Shown: one piece after another, positions 1 through 7,700 of the stretch
Layout of the letters: every line of letters begins with the position of its first letter
Numbering within the stretch: position 1 is the stretch's first letter
Translations under genes and position numbers: made by a program
NCBI GenBank assembly: GCA_013362295.1
Contig: JABFWJ010000341.1
Span: forward strand, 1-17,990
From: Thermoleophilia bacterium
GTDB lineage: Bacteria > Actinomycetota > Thermoleophilia > Gaiellales > Gaiellaceae
DNA: 17,990 bases
Direction of reading: 5' to 3'
Notes under the pieces: model-generated
The model's database searches: none
What the model saw: the letters and a program-made list of their open reading frames with translations, nothing else
What the model was told of the DNA's origin: nothing

Positions 1-901
1 GCACCGGCTCGTCGACGCGCATCCGGACGTCGCGATCGTGCACGAGACCCTGTGGATCCCGAAGTACTACGAGCGGCGCATCGGGCTGACCGCGGAGGGC
101 AACGTGACCCCGGAGCTGTCCGCCCGGCTGCTCGAGCACCGCCGCTTCGGCCAGCTCGGGATCGAGCCGGCCGAGCTCGAGCGCCTGCTCGCCGCTTACG
201 CCGACAGCTCGTACGCCGAGTTCGTCACTGCGCTCTTCGACAACTACGGCGCGCGGCGCGGCAAGCTGCTGGCCGGGGACAAGAGCCCGGGGTACGTCCG
301 CAGCATCCCGGTGCTGCACGCGCTCTGGCCGCGCGCGAAGTTCGTCCACCTGATCCGGGACGGCCGGGACGTCTGCCTTTCCGCCGTCAACTGGAAGAAA
401 GCCGACAGCCTGTTCCGCGATCACGGCACGTGGCCTCAGGAACCGATCGCGACCGCGGCGCTGTGGTGGGAGCGCAGCGTGAGGCTCGGGCGCGAGGCGA
501 GCGCGGCGCTGCCCGCCGGCCTCTACCTCGAGGTGCGCTACGAGGACCTCGTCGCCGATCCGGAGGTCGAGTGCCAACGGATCTGCTCGTTCCTCGCGCT
601 CGGGTTCGACGAGGCGATGCTCCGCTTCCATGAGGGGCGGACCCGCACGACGCCCGGGCTGACGACGAAGCGCAAGTGGCTGCCGCCCGTCGCGGGCCTC
701 CGCGACTGGCGCACCGAGATGAGCTCGGACGAGATCGGCCGTTTCGAGGCCGCCGCCGGCGAGCTGCTCGACGAGCTCGGGTACGAGCGCGGCGCACGGG
801 ATCTCGACTCGGAGCTCGCCGCAAACGCGACCGCCCTCCGCAGCCGCTTCATCGGGGACGTCTCGACGCGCGGGCGTCCACTGCCGGAGCGGTGGGCATG
901 A
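1..901 (+). CDS. PAPS-dependent sulfotransferase, 5'-truncated by window edge (paralog 1 of 3)
   Basis: Sulfotransferase of the Sulfotransfer_3 type, which moves a sulfuryl group from PAPS to a hydroxyl or amine acceptor. The reading frame is open from base 2. By alignment with the next two genes, the missing N-terminus would hold the 5'-phosphosulfate loop (GCPRSGTT) just outside the window, so the first visible residues (HRLVDAHP) match residues about 19-26 of the paralogs. Visible motifs are GDKSPGYVR, equivalent to the EKTP/GDKTP block of sulfotransferases, the 3'-phosphate-binding RDGRDVCLS (from base 356), and the C-terminal GRTRTTPGL and GLRDWRTEM shared by all three copies. An internal GTG at 38 is not a credible start because conserved sequence precedes it. 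The stop overlaps the next start as ATGA, indicating one operon. The acceptor substrate cannot be read from sequence. Confidence 0.88.
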   Translation, partial: HRLVDAHPDVAIVHETLWIPKYYERRIGLTAEGNVTPELSARLLEHRRFGQLGIEPAELERLLAAYADSSYAEFVTALFDNYGARRGKLLAGDKSPGYVRSIPVLHALWPRAKFVHLIRDGRDVCLSAVNWKKADSLFRDHGTWPQEPIATAALWWERSVRLGREASAALPAGLYLEVRYEDLVADPEVECQRICSFLALGFDEAMLRFHEGRTRTTPGLTTKRKWLPPVAGLRDWRTEMSSDEIGRFEAAAGELLDELGYERGARDLDSELAANATALRSRFIGDVSTRGRPLPERWA

Positions 902-1800
902 ACCCGTACCTCTTCATCGTCGGCTGCCCGCGTTCGGGGACGACACTCCTGCGGCGGATGGTCGACGCCCATCCCGAGATCGCGATCACGCGGGAGACGC
1001 ACTGGATCCCGGAGCTCGCGGGCGACGTCACGCCGGAGCTCGTCGACGCGCTCCTCGCCCACCGGAAGTTCGCGAAGCTCGAGATCGAACGCCAGGAGCT
1101 CGAGGCGCTCGCGGCGGACCAACCCTCGTACGCCGGGCTCGTCACGGCGCTCTTCGACCGCTACGGCGCGGCCCGGGGCAAGCGGCTGGTAGGCGACAAG
1201 ACGCCGAACTACGTCCGGAAGATCCCGCTCCTCCACGAGCTCTTCCCGCGCGCGCGGATCGTCCACATCGTGCGCGACGGACGGGACGTGGCGCTCTCCG
1301 CCGTCGGCTGGGATCGCAAGCTCGACGAGTTGCGGGAACGCTTCCCGATCTGGGACGAATCGCCCGTCGCGGCGGCGGCCCTCTGGTGGCGGTGGCACGT
1401 CCTCCACGGCCGCAGGGCCGGCCGTGACATGCCGGTGGGGCTCTACCACGAGCTTCGCTACGAGGCGCTCGTCGAGGACGCGGAGCGGGAGTGCAGGGAT
1501 CTCTGTGTCTTTCTCGACATCGAGTACGACGCCGCGATGGTCAGGTTCCACGAGGGACGGACGCGCGACGAGCCCGGGCTGTCGGCCAAGCGCGCCTGGC
1601 TCCCGGTGACGCCCGGCTTGCGAGAATGGCGCGAGGAGATGCGAGCAGAGGACGTCGAGGCGTTCGAGGCAGCAGCGGGCGATGCGCTCGAGGAGCTCGG
1701 GTACCCGCGGGCAATTCCGGCTCCCGGTGCGTCGGCGCGCGAGCAGGCGGCGGCGCTCGCGTCGGCGTTCCCCGGTCGACCGCTGCCCGAGGGCTGGTAG
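898..1800 (+). CDS. PAPS-dependent sulfotransferase (paralog 2 of 3)
   Basis: Full-length 300-residue sulfotransferase. The 5'-phosphosulfate loop GCPRSGTTLL is at residues 9-18, GDKTPNYVR is at 99-107 with Lys101 in the likely catalytic block, and the 3'-phosphate motif RDGRDVALS is at 126-134. The ATG at 898 is chosen because it lies just before the P-loop strand, overlaps the previous stop as ATGA, and has GGAG at 886-889, 8 bases upstream. An open frame continues upstream to 676, but that part is low-complexity Arg/Ala sequence inside the previous gene. It is very similar to paralog 1 along its whole length (for example VDAHP, ET-WIP, VTPEL, GRTR--PGL), which indicates tandem duplication. 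The family is cytoplasmic. Acceptor unknown; sulfated lipid, glycan or metabolite are all possible. Confidence 0.93.
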   Translation: MNPYLFIVGCPRSGTTLLRRMVDAHPEIAITRETHWIPELAGDVTPELVDALLAHRKFAKLEIERQELEALAADQPSYAGLVTALFDRYGAARGKRLVGDKTPNYVRKIPLLHELFPRARIVHIVRDGRDVALSAVGWDRKLDELRERFPIWDESPVAAAALWWRWHVLHGRRAGRDMPVGLYHELRYEALVEDAERECRDLCVFLDIEYDAAMVRFHEGRTRDEPGLSAKRAWLPVTPGLREWREEMRAEDVEAFEAAAGDALEELGYPRAIPAPGASAREQAAALASAFPGRPLPEGW

Positions 1801-1802
1801 CG

Positions 1803-2750
1803 GTGGCACGCAACCCGTACGTCTTCGTCGTCGGCTGTCCGCGCTCGGGCACGACGCTGCTGCAGCGCATGCTCGACGCTCATCCGCTGCTCGCGGTGTC
1901 GAACGACCCGCACTTCATCCCGTTCGCGCCCGGCATCCGCCGTGGTGTCGATCCGCCCGTCACGACGGAGCTGATCGACTGGCTGCGCGGCTATCGAACG
2001 TTCGCCCGCCTCGGGCTCGACGAGCGCGCGCTCGCGGAGGCGGCCGAGCGCGCGACCACGTTCAGCGACCTCGTGGCGCGGCTGTACGACGCGTTCGGCG
2101 GCGCACGGGGAAAACCGCTCGCCGGCGAGAAGACACCGCGCTACGTCCGTTACCTGCCGCTCCTCCACTCGCTCTTCCCGCAGGCACGCGTCGTGCATCT
2201 GCTGCGCGACGGGCGAGACGTCGCGCTCTCGACGCTCGAGTGGGCTCGCCCCGACCGGGGCCCGGGGCGATTCCGCCTGTGGCTCGAGAACCCACTCGCA
2301 GTCTGTGCGCTGTCGTGGCGCTGGCACGTCACGACGGGCCGGCGCGAAGGCGAGCTGCTCGGGCCGCTCTACACCGAAGTGCGCTACGAGGAGCTCGTCC
2401 GCGATCCCGAGCCGGCGCTGCGCCGGGTCGCCGCCGGGCTCGAGCTGCCCTACGCGGAAGAGATGCTCGGCTTCCATCGCGGCCGCACACGCGCCGAGCC
2501 CGGGCTGTCCGCCAAGGACGCGTGGCTCCCGCCGACGCCCGGCCTGCGCAACTGGCGCACCCAGCTGGCGCCCGACGAGCTCGAGCTCTTCGATGCCCTC
2601 GCCGGCGACCTGCTCGACGCGCTCGGCTACGAGCGCGGCGCCGAGGCCGTCTCGGCCGACACCGAGGCGCGGGCAGAGCACTACCGGCGAGCGTGGGAGG
2701 ACGAGCTGCGCGAGCGCGTCAAGGTCGCGCCGGCAGCGGTCGGCGGCTGA
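1803..2750 (+). CDS. PAPS-dependent sulfotransferase (paralog 3 of 3, diverged)
   Basis: Full-length 315-residue sulfotransferase. It has the P-loop GCPRSGTTLL at residues 11-20, GEKTPRYVR in the middle, and RDGRDVALS from residue 135. The GTG start at 1803 is 2 bp after the previous stop and is preceded by GAGGG at 1789-1793, which gives good spacing. It keeps the shared C-terminal motifs GRTRAEPGLSAK, AWLPPTPGLRNWR and LGYERG. It differs in the region after the P-loop: copies 1 and 2 have ET-WIP, whereas this one has NDPHFIPF, and it carries a short insertion (GIRRGVDPP). It also has a longer C-terminal tail. The region next to the P-loop helps form the acceptor pocket in this fold, so a different substrate or position of sulfation is plausible (inference). 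Its stop overlaps the exporter start. Confidence 0.93.
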   Translation: MARNPYVFVVGCPRSGTTLLQRMLDAHPLLAVSNDPHFIPFAPGIRRGVDPPVTTELIDWLRGYRTFARLGLDERALAEAAERATTFSDLVARLYDAFGGARGKPLAGEKTPRYVRYLPLLHSLFPQARVVHLLRDGRDVALSTLEWARPDRGPGRFRLWLENPLAVCALSWRWHVTTGRREGELLGPLYTEVRYEELVRDPEPALRRVAAGLELPYAEEMLGFHRGRTRAEPGLSAKDAWLPPTPGLRNWRTQLAPDELELFDALAGDLLDALGYERGAEAVSADTEARAEHYRRAWEDELRERVKVAPAAVGG

Positions 2751-4564
2751 TGCTCGAGACGCTCAGACGCTTCCGCAGCTTCCTCGCCCCGTACCGAGGC
2801 CGGCTCGCCGTCGGCGCGTTCTGCACGCTCGGAAGCTCGGCGCTCACGCTGCTGCAGCCGTGGCCCTTGAAGGTGATCGTCGACAACGTCCTCCGTGGCA
2901 AGCCGATCCACGTCCCGTTCGTGTCGGTGACGGGGTGGAGCCGGGCCGAGCTGCTCGACGGCGCGATCGTCGCCTTCGTCGCGCTGGTGCTGCTCGGCGC
3001 GCTCTTCGACTACGCCGGCACGTACCTGATGGACTCGAGCGGCGTCAGGATGGTGGCCGACGTGCGCGAGGCGTTGTTCGCGCACCTGCAGCGCCATTCG
3101 CTGCGCTTCCACGCCACCCAGCGGACCGGCGACCTGATCTCGCGCGTGATGAGCGACATCGGGCGAATCCAGGACATGCTCATCCAGTCGTTCTCCGTCT
3201 TGATCCCGAACGTCGCGCTGCTCGTCGGGATGATGACCGTGATGTTCCTGATCGACTGGTCCTTCACCCTGATCGCGCTCGCGGTCGGGCCGCCGCTCTT
3301 CCTGCTGATCTTCGTCTACAAGCGCCGGATCAAGGGTGCGTCCCGCCGCGCCCGGCAGCTCGAGGGGCGGCTCGCGGCGCACACCGGCGAGGTGCTCGGG
3401 GCGGTCCGAGTCGTCCAGGCGTTCACGCGCGAGGATTTCGAGGAGGAGCGGTTCTCGCGGCAGAGCTCCAGCACGCTCGGCGCGAATCTCGAGGCGACCC
3501 GGCTGCAGGCCCGCTTCAGCCCGCTCGTCGACATCATCGCCGGGCTCGGCACCGCGATCGTGCTGTTCGTCGGCACGCACCGCGTCCTTTCGGGCCAGCT
3601 CAGCCTCGGGCTGCTGCTCGTCTTCCTCAGCTATCTCGGCTCGCTCTACAAGCCCATGCGCCAGCTCTCGAAGCTCACCTACGTGAGCGCGAAGGGCGTC
3701 GCCTCCGCAGAGCGCGTGTCCGAGATCCTCGATGCCGAGCCCGACGTGCAGGACCTGCCCGGCGCCGTCGCAGCGCCCCGCCTGAGGGGCCACGTCCGGC
3801 TCGAGAACGTCGAGTACGCCTACGCGCCGGGCCGCCCGGTGCTGCACGAGATCGAGCTCGACGTCGAGCCCGGCCAGGTTGTCGCGGTCGTCGGGCCGAG
3901 CGGTGCCGGCAAGTCGACGTTCGTCAGCCTGCTGCCGCGCTTCTTCGACCCGCAGCGCGGCCGTGTGCTGCTCGACGGTCGCGACGTGCGCACGATTCGG
4001 CTCCGGTCGCTGCGCTCGCAGATCGCGATCGTCCCGCAGGAGCCGCTCCTCTTCGACGGCTCGATCTTCGACAACATCGCGTACGGCCGTGCCGAGGCGC
4101 GTGAGCAGGACGTCCTGGAAGCCGCGCGCCTCGCGCTCGTCGACGACTTCGTCCGGGCTCTCCCGGATGGGTACGACACGATGCTCGGCGAGCGCGGCGC
4201 GAGCCTGTCGGGCGGCGAGCGCCAGCGCATCTCGATTGCGCGCGCGATCGTCCGCGACGCGCCGGTCCTGGTTCTCGACGAACCGACGAGCAATCTCGAC
4301 CCGGTCTCCGAGCGGCTGCTCGTCGACGCGCTCGCCCGCCTGCTCGAGGGGAGGACGGCGTTCGTGATCGCCCACCGCATGTCGACGGTCGCCCGCGCCG
4401 ACCAGGTACTCGTCTTCGACGGCGGTCGGATCGTCGAGCGGGGCAAGCACGATGAGCTGATGCAGATTCCGGGCGGCGTCTACCGCTCGTTCCTCGACCT
4501 ACAGCTCGGCGGCGCCGCCGCCACGCCGATCAGCTCGCGTAGACGGTGGCGAGCAGGTCGGTGA
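2750..4564 (+). CDS. ABC exporter half-transporter, MsbA-like (TMD-NBD fusion)
   Basis: A 604-residue half-transporter with an N-terminal six-helix exporter domain (about residues 15-310) and a C-terminal ATPase. The ATPase has Walker A GPSGAGKS near residue 381, a Q-loop VPQEPLLFDGSI, the signature LSGGERQR near 486, Walker B VLVLDEP near 505 and the H-loop FVIAHR. Homodimers of this family export lipids, peptides or drugs across the inner membrane. The ATG at 2750 overlaps the preceding TGA (TGATG), so translation is probably coupled to the sulfotransferases. That makes a sulfated product the simplest cargo (inference). The last residues, rich in Arg, lie in the 35 bp that overlap the 3' end of the convergent regulator gene, and no terminator is visible there. 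Family assignment is secure; the cargo is not. Confidence 0.93.
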   Translation: MLETLRRFRSFLAPYRGRLAVGAFCTLGSSALTLLQPWPLKVIVDNVLRGKPIHVPFVSVTGWSRAELLDGAIVAFVALVLLGALFDYAGTYLMDSSGVRMVADVREALFAHLQRHSLRFHATQRTGDLISRVMSDIGRIQDMLIQSFSVLIPNVALLVGMMTVMFLIDWSFTLIALAVGPPLFLLIFVYKRRIKGASRRARQLEGRLAAHTGEVLGAVRVVQAFTREDFEEERFSRQSSSTLGANLEATRLQARFSPLVDIIAGLGTAIVLFVGTHRVLSGQLSLGLLLVFLSYLGSLYKPMRQLSKLTYVSAKGVASAERVSEILDAEPDVQDLPGAVAAPRLRGHVRLENVEYAYAPGRPVLHEIELDVEPGQVVAVVGPSGAGKSTFVSLLPRFFDPQRGRVLLDGRDVRTIRLRSLRSQIAIVPQEPLLFDGSIFDNIAYGRAEAREQDVLEAARLALVDDFVRALPDGYDTMLGERGASLSGGERQRISIARAIVRDAPVLVLDEPTSNLDPVSERLLVDALARLLEGRTAFVIAHRMSTVARADQVLVFDGGRIVERGKHDELMQIPGGVYRSFLDLQLGGAAATPISSRRRWRAGR

Positions 4565-5897
4565 GCGCGCGGAGGCCCGCCTCGGCGTCGTACTCGGGCA
4601 ACGCGCCGTAGCCGACGAGCACCGCGTTCCGGCCCGCGACCTCGTACAGCGCCAGCGAGCGCTCGGACGCGAGCTCGCAAAGCTCGCGCGCGGTCGGGCC
4701 GCTACCGGGCAGATCGAGCAGGACGCGCAGCCCCGCCGCAGCGCCTTCCGGGGTGACGGCGGGCACGCGCTCGGCCAGCATCCTCACGAGGCGAACGCGA
4801 CGGGCGCGATAGCGCGTCCGCATGCGGCGCACGTGACGCTCGTAGGCGCCCGAGCGCAGAAGCTCGGTGAACGCGATCTGATCGGTCGCGGGGACGTGCA
4901 CGTCCTCGACCTCGCGCAGCGCGAGCACCGGCTCCAGCAAGCGCGGCGGTAGCAGCAGCCAGCCGAGTCGCAGCCCGGGAACGAGCGTCTTGCTCGCGGT
5001 CCCGCCGTAGGCGACGTGCTCCGGCGCGAGCGCTTGCAGGGCGCCGACGGGCTGGCGGTCGTAACGGAGCTCGGCGTCGTAGTCGTCCTCGACGATCACG
5101 CCGCCGGTCGCGCGCGCCCATTCGACCGCGGCGGCGCGGCGGTCGGGCTGCAGCACGACGCCGAGGGGGTACTGGTGCGCGGGCCCGAGCACGACGGCGT
5201 CCGCGCGCAGCTCGCCGAGCAGATCCGTGCGTGCGCCGCGCTCGTCCACGGCGAGCGGGACGAGCCGCAGGCCGGACGCGGCTGCGGCTGCGCGGTGAGG
5301 CGGCGCACACGGTTCCTCGATCGCCATCCGCGTCGCCCGCTCTGTCCGCAACGCACGGCCGACGAGCGAAAGGCCGTGGCGGAAGCCGCAGCAGAGCACC
5401 ACACGCTCGGGATCGGCGACGGCCCCGCGCGCCCGCGTGAGGTACAGCGCGAGCTCTTCGCGCAGCTCCGGGCGACCGCGAGGGTCGCCGTACCCGAGCG
5501 TGGAGTCGGCCGCCGCACGCAGCCCGCGCCGTAGCGCCGCCGCCCAGGCTGCGCGCGGGAACGCGCTCAGATCGGGCTGGCCCGGGTGGAAGTCGAAGCG
5601 TGGCGAGGGCGCTGCGGGTCGCGCTCTCGGGACGGACGGCGCGATCGACAGGCCGAGGTCGGCGACCCATGTTCCCGCTCCGCGCCGGGCACCCAGGTAC
5701 CCCTCGGCCCGTAGCTGTGCATACGCCTCGACGACCGTCCCGCGGGCGATCCCGAGGTCGAGCGCGAGCGCCCTGGTCGACGGCAGGCGGCTGCCGGGCG
5801 CGAGCCGCCCGTCGCGAATCGCCGAACGGAGCGCGGTCTCGAGCGCATCGCGGCGCGGCCCGTGCTGCGCGACAGAAGTGGTCCAAGAATCCTGCAC
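4530..5897 (-). CDS. MocR/PdxR-type GntR regulator with aminotransferase-like domain
   Basis: A 455-residue transcription factor of the MocR subfamily: an N-terminal GntR winged helix (about residues 10-75, with RDGRLAPGSRLPSTRAL and GIARGTVVEAYAQL) joined to a fold-type I aminotransferase domain that normally binds PLP as a sensor. The PLP-binding lysine is Lys303 in YGGTASKTLVPGLRLGW, and the preceding EDDYDAELRYD block is intact. The GTG at 5897 is chosen because it gives the usual short lead (VQDSW...) before the winged helix. An ATG-type start at 5963 would overlap the divergent gene and add residues without family character. It is divergent from an AhpD-family gene, with 47 bp between the starts, and probably regulates it and itself. 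The target pathway is unknown. The 3' end overlaps the convergent exporter gene by 35 bp. Confidence 0.9.
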   Translation of the reverse strand: MQDSWTTSVAQHGPRRDALETALRSAIRDGRLAPGSRLPSTRALALDLGIARGTVVEAYAQLRAEGYLGARRGAGTWVADLGLSIAPSVPRARPAAPSPRFDFHPGQPDLSAFPRAAWAAALRRGLRAAADSTLGYGDPRGRPELREELALYLTRARGAVADPERVVLCCGFRHGLSLVGRALRTERATRMAIEEPCAPPHRAAAAASGLRLVPLAVDERGARTDLLGELRADAVVLGPAHQYPLGVVLQPDRRAAAVEWARATGGVIVEDDYDAELRYDRQPVGALQALAPEHVAYGGTASKTLVPGLRLGWLLLPPRLLEPVLALREVEDVHVPATDQIAFTELLRSGAYERHVRRMRTRYRARRVRLVRMLAERVPAVTPEGAAAGLRVLLDLPGSGPTARELCELASERSLALYEVAGRNAVLVGYGALPEYDAEAGLRALTDLLATVYAS

Positions 5898-5926
5898 GGA
5901 AATGGCCCTGGCGAGTGGATCACTTG
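5877..5926. promoter_or_regulatory. Possible MocR direct-repeat operator and divergent promoter region
   Basis: Two related blocks in the same orientation, AGTGGTCCAAGAA (5877-5889) and AGTGGATCACTTG (5914-5926), lie 37 bp apart around the start of the MocR gene and upstream of the AhpD-family start. MocR regulators are known to bind direct repeats near their divergent target genes. Only the first six bases or so match well and the first block lies inside the regulator's coding region, so this is a weak proposal. No clear -35/-10 pair or Shine-Dalgarno was seen for the AhpD-family gene. Confidence 0.3.
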
Positions 5927-5944
5927 CATCGTACCGTTCGCTGC

Positions 5945-6397
5945 ATGACAAAGCGAATCGCACTCGACAAGGCCGCCCGTGACGTGTACCGGGCGATCGA
6001 CGCGCTCGACGGCAGCGTCGACTTCGATCCCGAGCTGAAGGAGCTCGTCCGGATCCGCGCGTCCCAGCTGAACGGCTGCTCCTACTGCGTCGACTACCAC
6101 TCGGGCGACGCCTCGTCGGCCGGCGAGAGCGACCGGCGCATCTGGTCGGTGGCGGCCTGGCGGCACAACCCCCTCTTCAGCGAACGCGAGCGTGCGGCCT
6201 TCGCGCTGACGGAGGCGCTCACGCGGCTGCCGGAGGGCGGGGTCCCGGACGACGTCTACGAGGAAGCGGCGAGGCACTTCGACGAGCAGGAGCTCGGCAA
6301 CCTGTTCGGCGCGATCATCGCGATCAACGCGTGGAACCGCGTCGGAGTCGGCACCGGGCTCGTGCCGGAGCCGGAGCCTGCGGCGCAGACCGCATAA
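5945..6397 (+). CDS. AhpD/carboxymuconolactone decarboxylase family protein
   Basis: A 150-residue single-domain member of the CMD/AhpD alkylhydroperoxidase-like family. The redox site is complete: Glu33, then RASQLNGC-SYC-VDYH with Cys45, Cys48 and His52, as in AhpD-type peroxidases (E-x11-C-x-x-C-x3-H). The start at 5945 gives a normal N-terminus (MTKRIALDKAARDVYRAIDALD) for the small-AhpD subgroup, which is all-helical and cytoplasmic. No good ribosome-binding site is visible upstream. It is divergent from the MocR regulator, which is probably its controller. The family contains peroxidases and many members of unknown role, and the substrate here cannot be read. The TAA stop lies at the base of a strong terminator hairpin. 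Confidence 0.9.
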   Translation: MTKRIALDKAARDVYRAIDALDGSVDFDPELKELVRIRASQLNGCSYCVDYHSGDASSAGESDRRIWSVAAWRHNPLFSERERAAFALTEALTRLPEGGVPDDVYEEAARHFDEQELGNLFGAIIAINAWNRVGVGTGLVPEPEPAAQTA

Positions 6398-6427
6398 CGG
6401 CGGTGCGGCGTCGCGCCGCACCGCCGT
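6397..6427. terminator. Bidirectional hairpin terminator between convergent genes
   Basis: A perfect 13-bp inverted repeat, ACGGCGGTGCGGC (6397-6409) with its complement at 6415-6427 and a 5-base loop. It fills the 36-bp gap between the AhpD-family stop and the stop of the convergent phytase-like gene. No U-tract follows on either strand, which is usual for GC-rich actinobacterial hairpins. Its position makes it a likely shared terminator. Confidence 0.75.
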
Positions 6428-6433
6428 AATCAT

Positions 6434-7648
6434 CTAGCCCTCGTCGTCCAGCGCTTCGCTCTGGACGACGATGAAGTCGTCGTAGTCGGGCAGCGACGGG
6501 TTGCGGCCCGTGCTGAACGGGAAGTTGTTGTCGTTGATCACGAGCAGGCGGTCGTCGCCGAGCGGCAGCACGTCCTCGATCGTCACGTACGGGAACGTGA
6601 AGGTCGCGCCGAGCCCGATGTCGCCGGGGCGGCCGGGGAGCGAGATGCCCGCCGGATCGGCGATGTTCATCAGGTCGACGGCGAGCGTCTTCACGAGCGT
6701 GCCGTCGGGGTTCACCTTGTGCAGGTCGACCTCGTAGATGCGCTTGATCTGCGCCGCCGTCCCCTGGCCGTTGTCGCGCTCGATGACGACGAAGCGGTGG
6801 CCGCCGAGCTGGGTGAAGTCGCCGATCGAGACCGAGCCCGGGTCGAGGCGGTACAAGAAGCGCTCGTCGTCGAACGTCTGCGTGCGGACGTCGAAGGAGT
6901 AGATGCGGCGGACCTGCGGGTCGTCGCCCGCGACCGCCTTCTCGAGCATCGGGAAGAGCGTGTTGCCGTTGCCCGCCAGCGCCATTCCCTCGTAGCCGCC
7001 GCTCGACGGGAGGTTGGCCGGCAGCACGCGGAACGGGTTCTCGGGTGCCTGCACGCCCGGCGTCTGGATCGGCGCGTCCAGCACCTCGCCGGTCGCATCG
7101 GTGTGCAGGAGGAAGGGCCCGAACTCGTCGCCGAACCAGAGCGTCCCGTCCTTCACCTTGCGGATCGACTCGATGTCGAAGTCGGGGCCGGTCAGGAGCC
7201 GGTCGGGCCGCGTGAGCGGGAACGGGACCTTGCCCCCGGGATCGCGGAGCTGGATGAAATCCCCGACGGTGACGGTGCCGTCGCCGCCGTGCGCCGCGTT
7301 TGAGAACGCGGTCCTGAAGTGCGGCGTGACGTGGTAGACGCGGAGCAGGAAGTCGGAGGAGTTCGCCTTCGCGCCGTACCCGTTGTCCGGCATCACCCAG
7401 AAGCTGCCTTCTTCGGCGGGCAGGACGGCGGAGAATCCCTGCACCGGCTGCGTGGCGAACGGCACGGCGACGCCGTTGAACGGGCCGGCGCCGATGAACT
7501 GCCCCGAGGGCGGTCCAGAGGCGAACGTCGCAGCCGGGAGGATGGCGCGCGCGACGAGTCGCGCCCGGTCCGGGGCCGCGGACGACGTCACGGCCACGGC
7601 CGCGGCGGCAGTCGCGAGGAGGGCGAGCAGAAGTATCTTCGGACGCAT
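6434..7648 (-). CDS. Secreted esterase-like/phytase-like beta-propeller protein (PF13449 type)
   Basis: A 404-residue exported protein. The N-terminus MRPKILLLALLATAAAAVAV is a Sec signal peptide with likely cleavage near Ala24. The rest is rich in beta-strand repeats and matches the 'esterase-like activity of phytase' family: SFWVMPDNGYGAK, LTGPDFDIESI, LWFGDEFGPFLLH, GGYEGMALAGNGN, VIERDNGQG and LPLGDDRLLVINDNNFPF are its recurrent blocks. Many acidic residues (DNGYG, DFDIES, DEFGP, ERDN) suggest metal binding. The ATG is supported by a strong AAGGAGA ribosome-binding site. Despite the family name, activity on phytate is not established for most members. The nearby inositol operon makes phytate or inositol-phosphate breakdown a tempting but unproven role. 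No cell-wall anchor is seen, so it is probably released or loosely wall-associated. Confidence 0.85.
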   Translation of the reverse strand: MRPKILLLALLATAAAAVAVTSSAAPDRARLVARAILPAATFASGPPSGQFIGAGPFNGVAVPFATQPVQGFSAVLPAEEGSFWVMPDNGYGAKANSSDFLLRVYHVTPHFRTAFSNAAHGGDGTVTVGDFIQLRDPGGKVPFPLTRPDRLLTGPDFDIESIRKVKDGTLWFGDEFGPFLLHTDATGEVLDAPIQTPGVQAPENPFRVLPANLPSSGGYEGMALAGNGNTLFPMLEKAVAGDDPQVRRIYSFDVRTQTFDDERFLYRLDPGSVSIGDFTQLGGHRFVVIERDNGQGTAAQIKRIYEVDLHKVNPDGTLVKTLAVDLMNIADPAGISLPGRPGDIGLGATFTFPYVTIEDVLPLGDDRLLVINDNNFPFSTGRNPSLPDYDDFIVVQSEALDDEG

Positions 7649-7652
7649 GTCG

Positions 7653-7659
7653 TCTCCTT
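7653..7659 (-). promoter_or_regulatory. Strong ribosome-binding site of the phytase-like gene
   Basis: On the minus strand the sequence AAGGAGA lies about 5 bases before the ATG ending at 7648. It is one of the best Shine-Dalgarno matches in the window and fixes this start. Confidence 0.8.
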
Positions 7660-7700
7660 GGTCGGATGGGAACCAGGCGACCCTCCCAGCCTCGCAGGTT

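Noticed and set aside
676..897. In-frame upstream extension of the second sulfotransferase
   Set aside because: It lies within the first sulfotransferase, is Arg/Ala-rich without family similarity, and the ATG at 898 has a good ribosome-binding site and ATGA overlap.
538..4450. Long open frames on the minus strand opposite the sulfotransferases and exporter (538-1809, 1458-2681, 2681-4450)
   Set aside because: They mirror genes with clear motifs, contain no recognisable domain, and are typical antisense open frames of GC-rich DNA.
5898..5963. Longer N-terminus for the MocR regulator (start at 5963)
   Set aside because: It would overlap the divergent AhpD-family start, and the extra residues do not look like the family's N-terminus.
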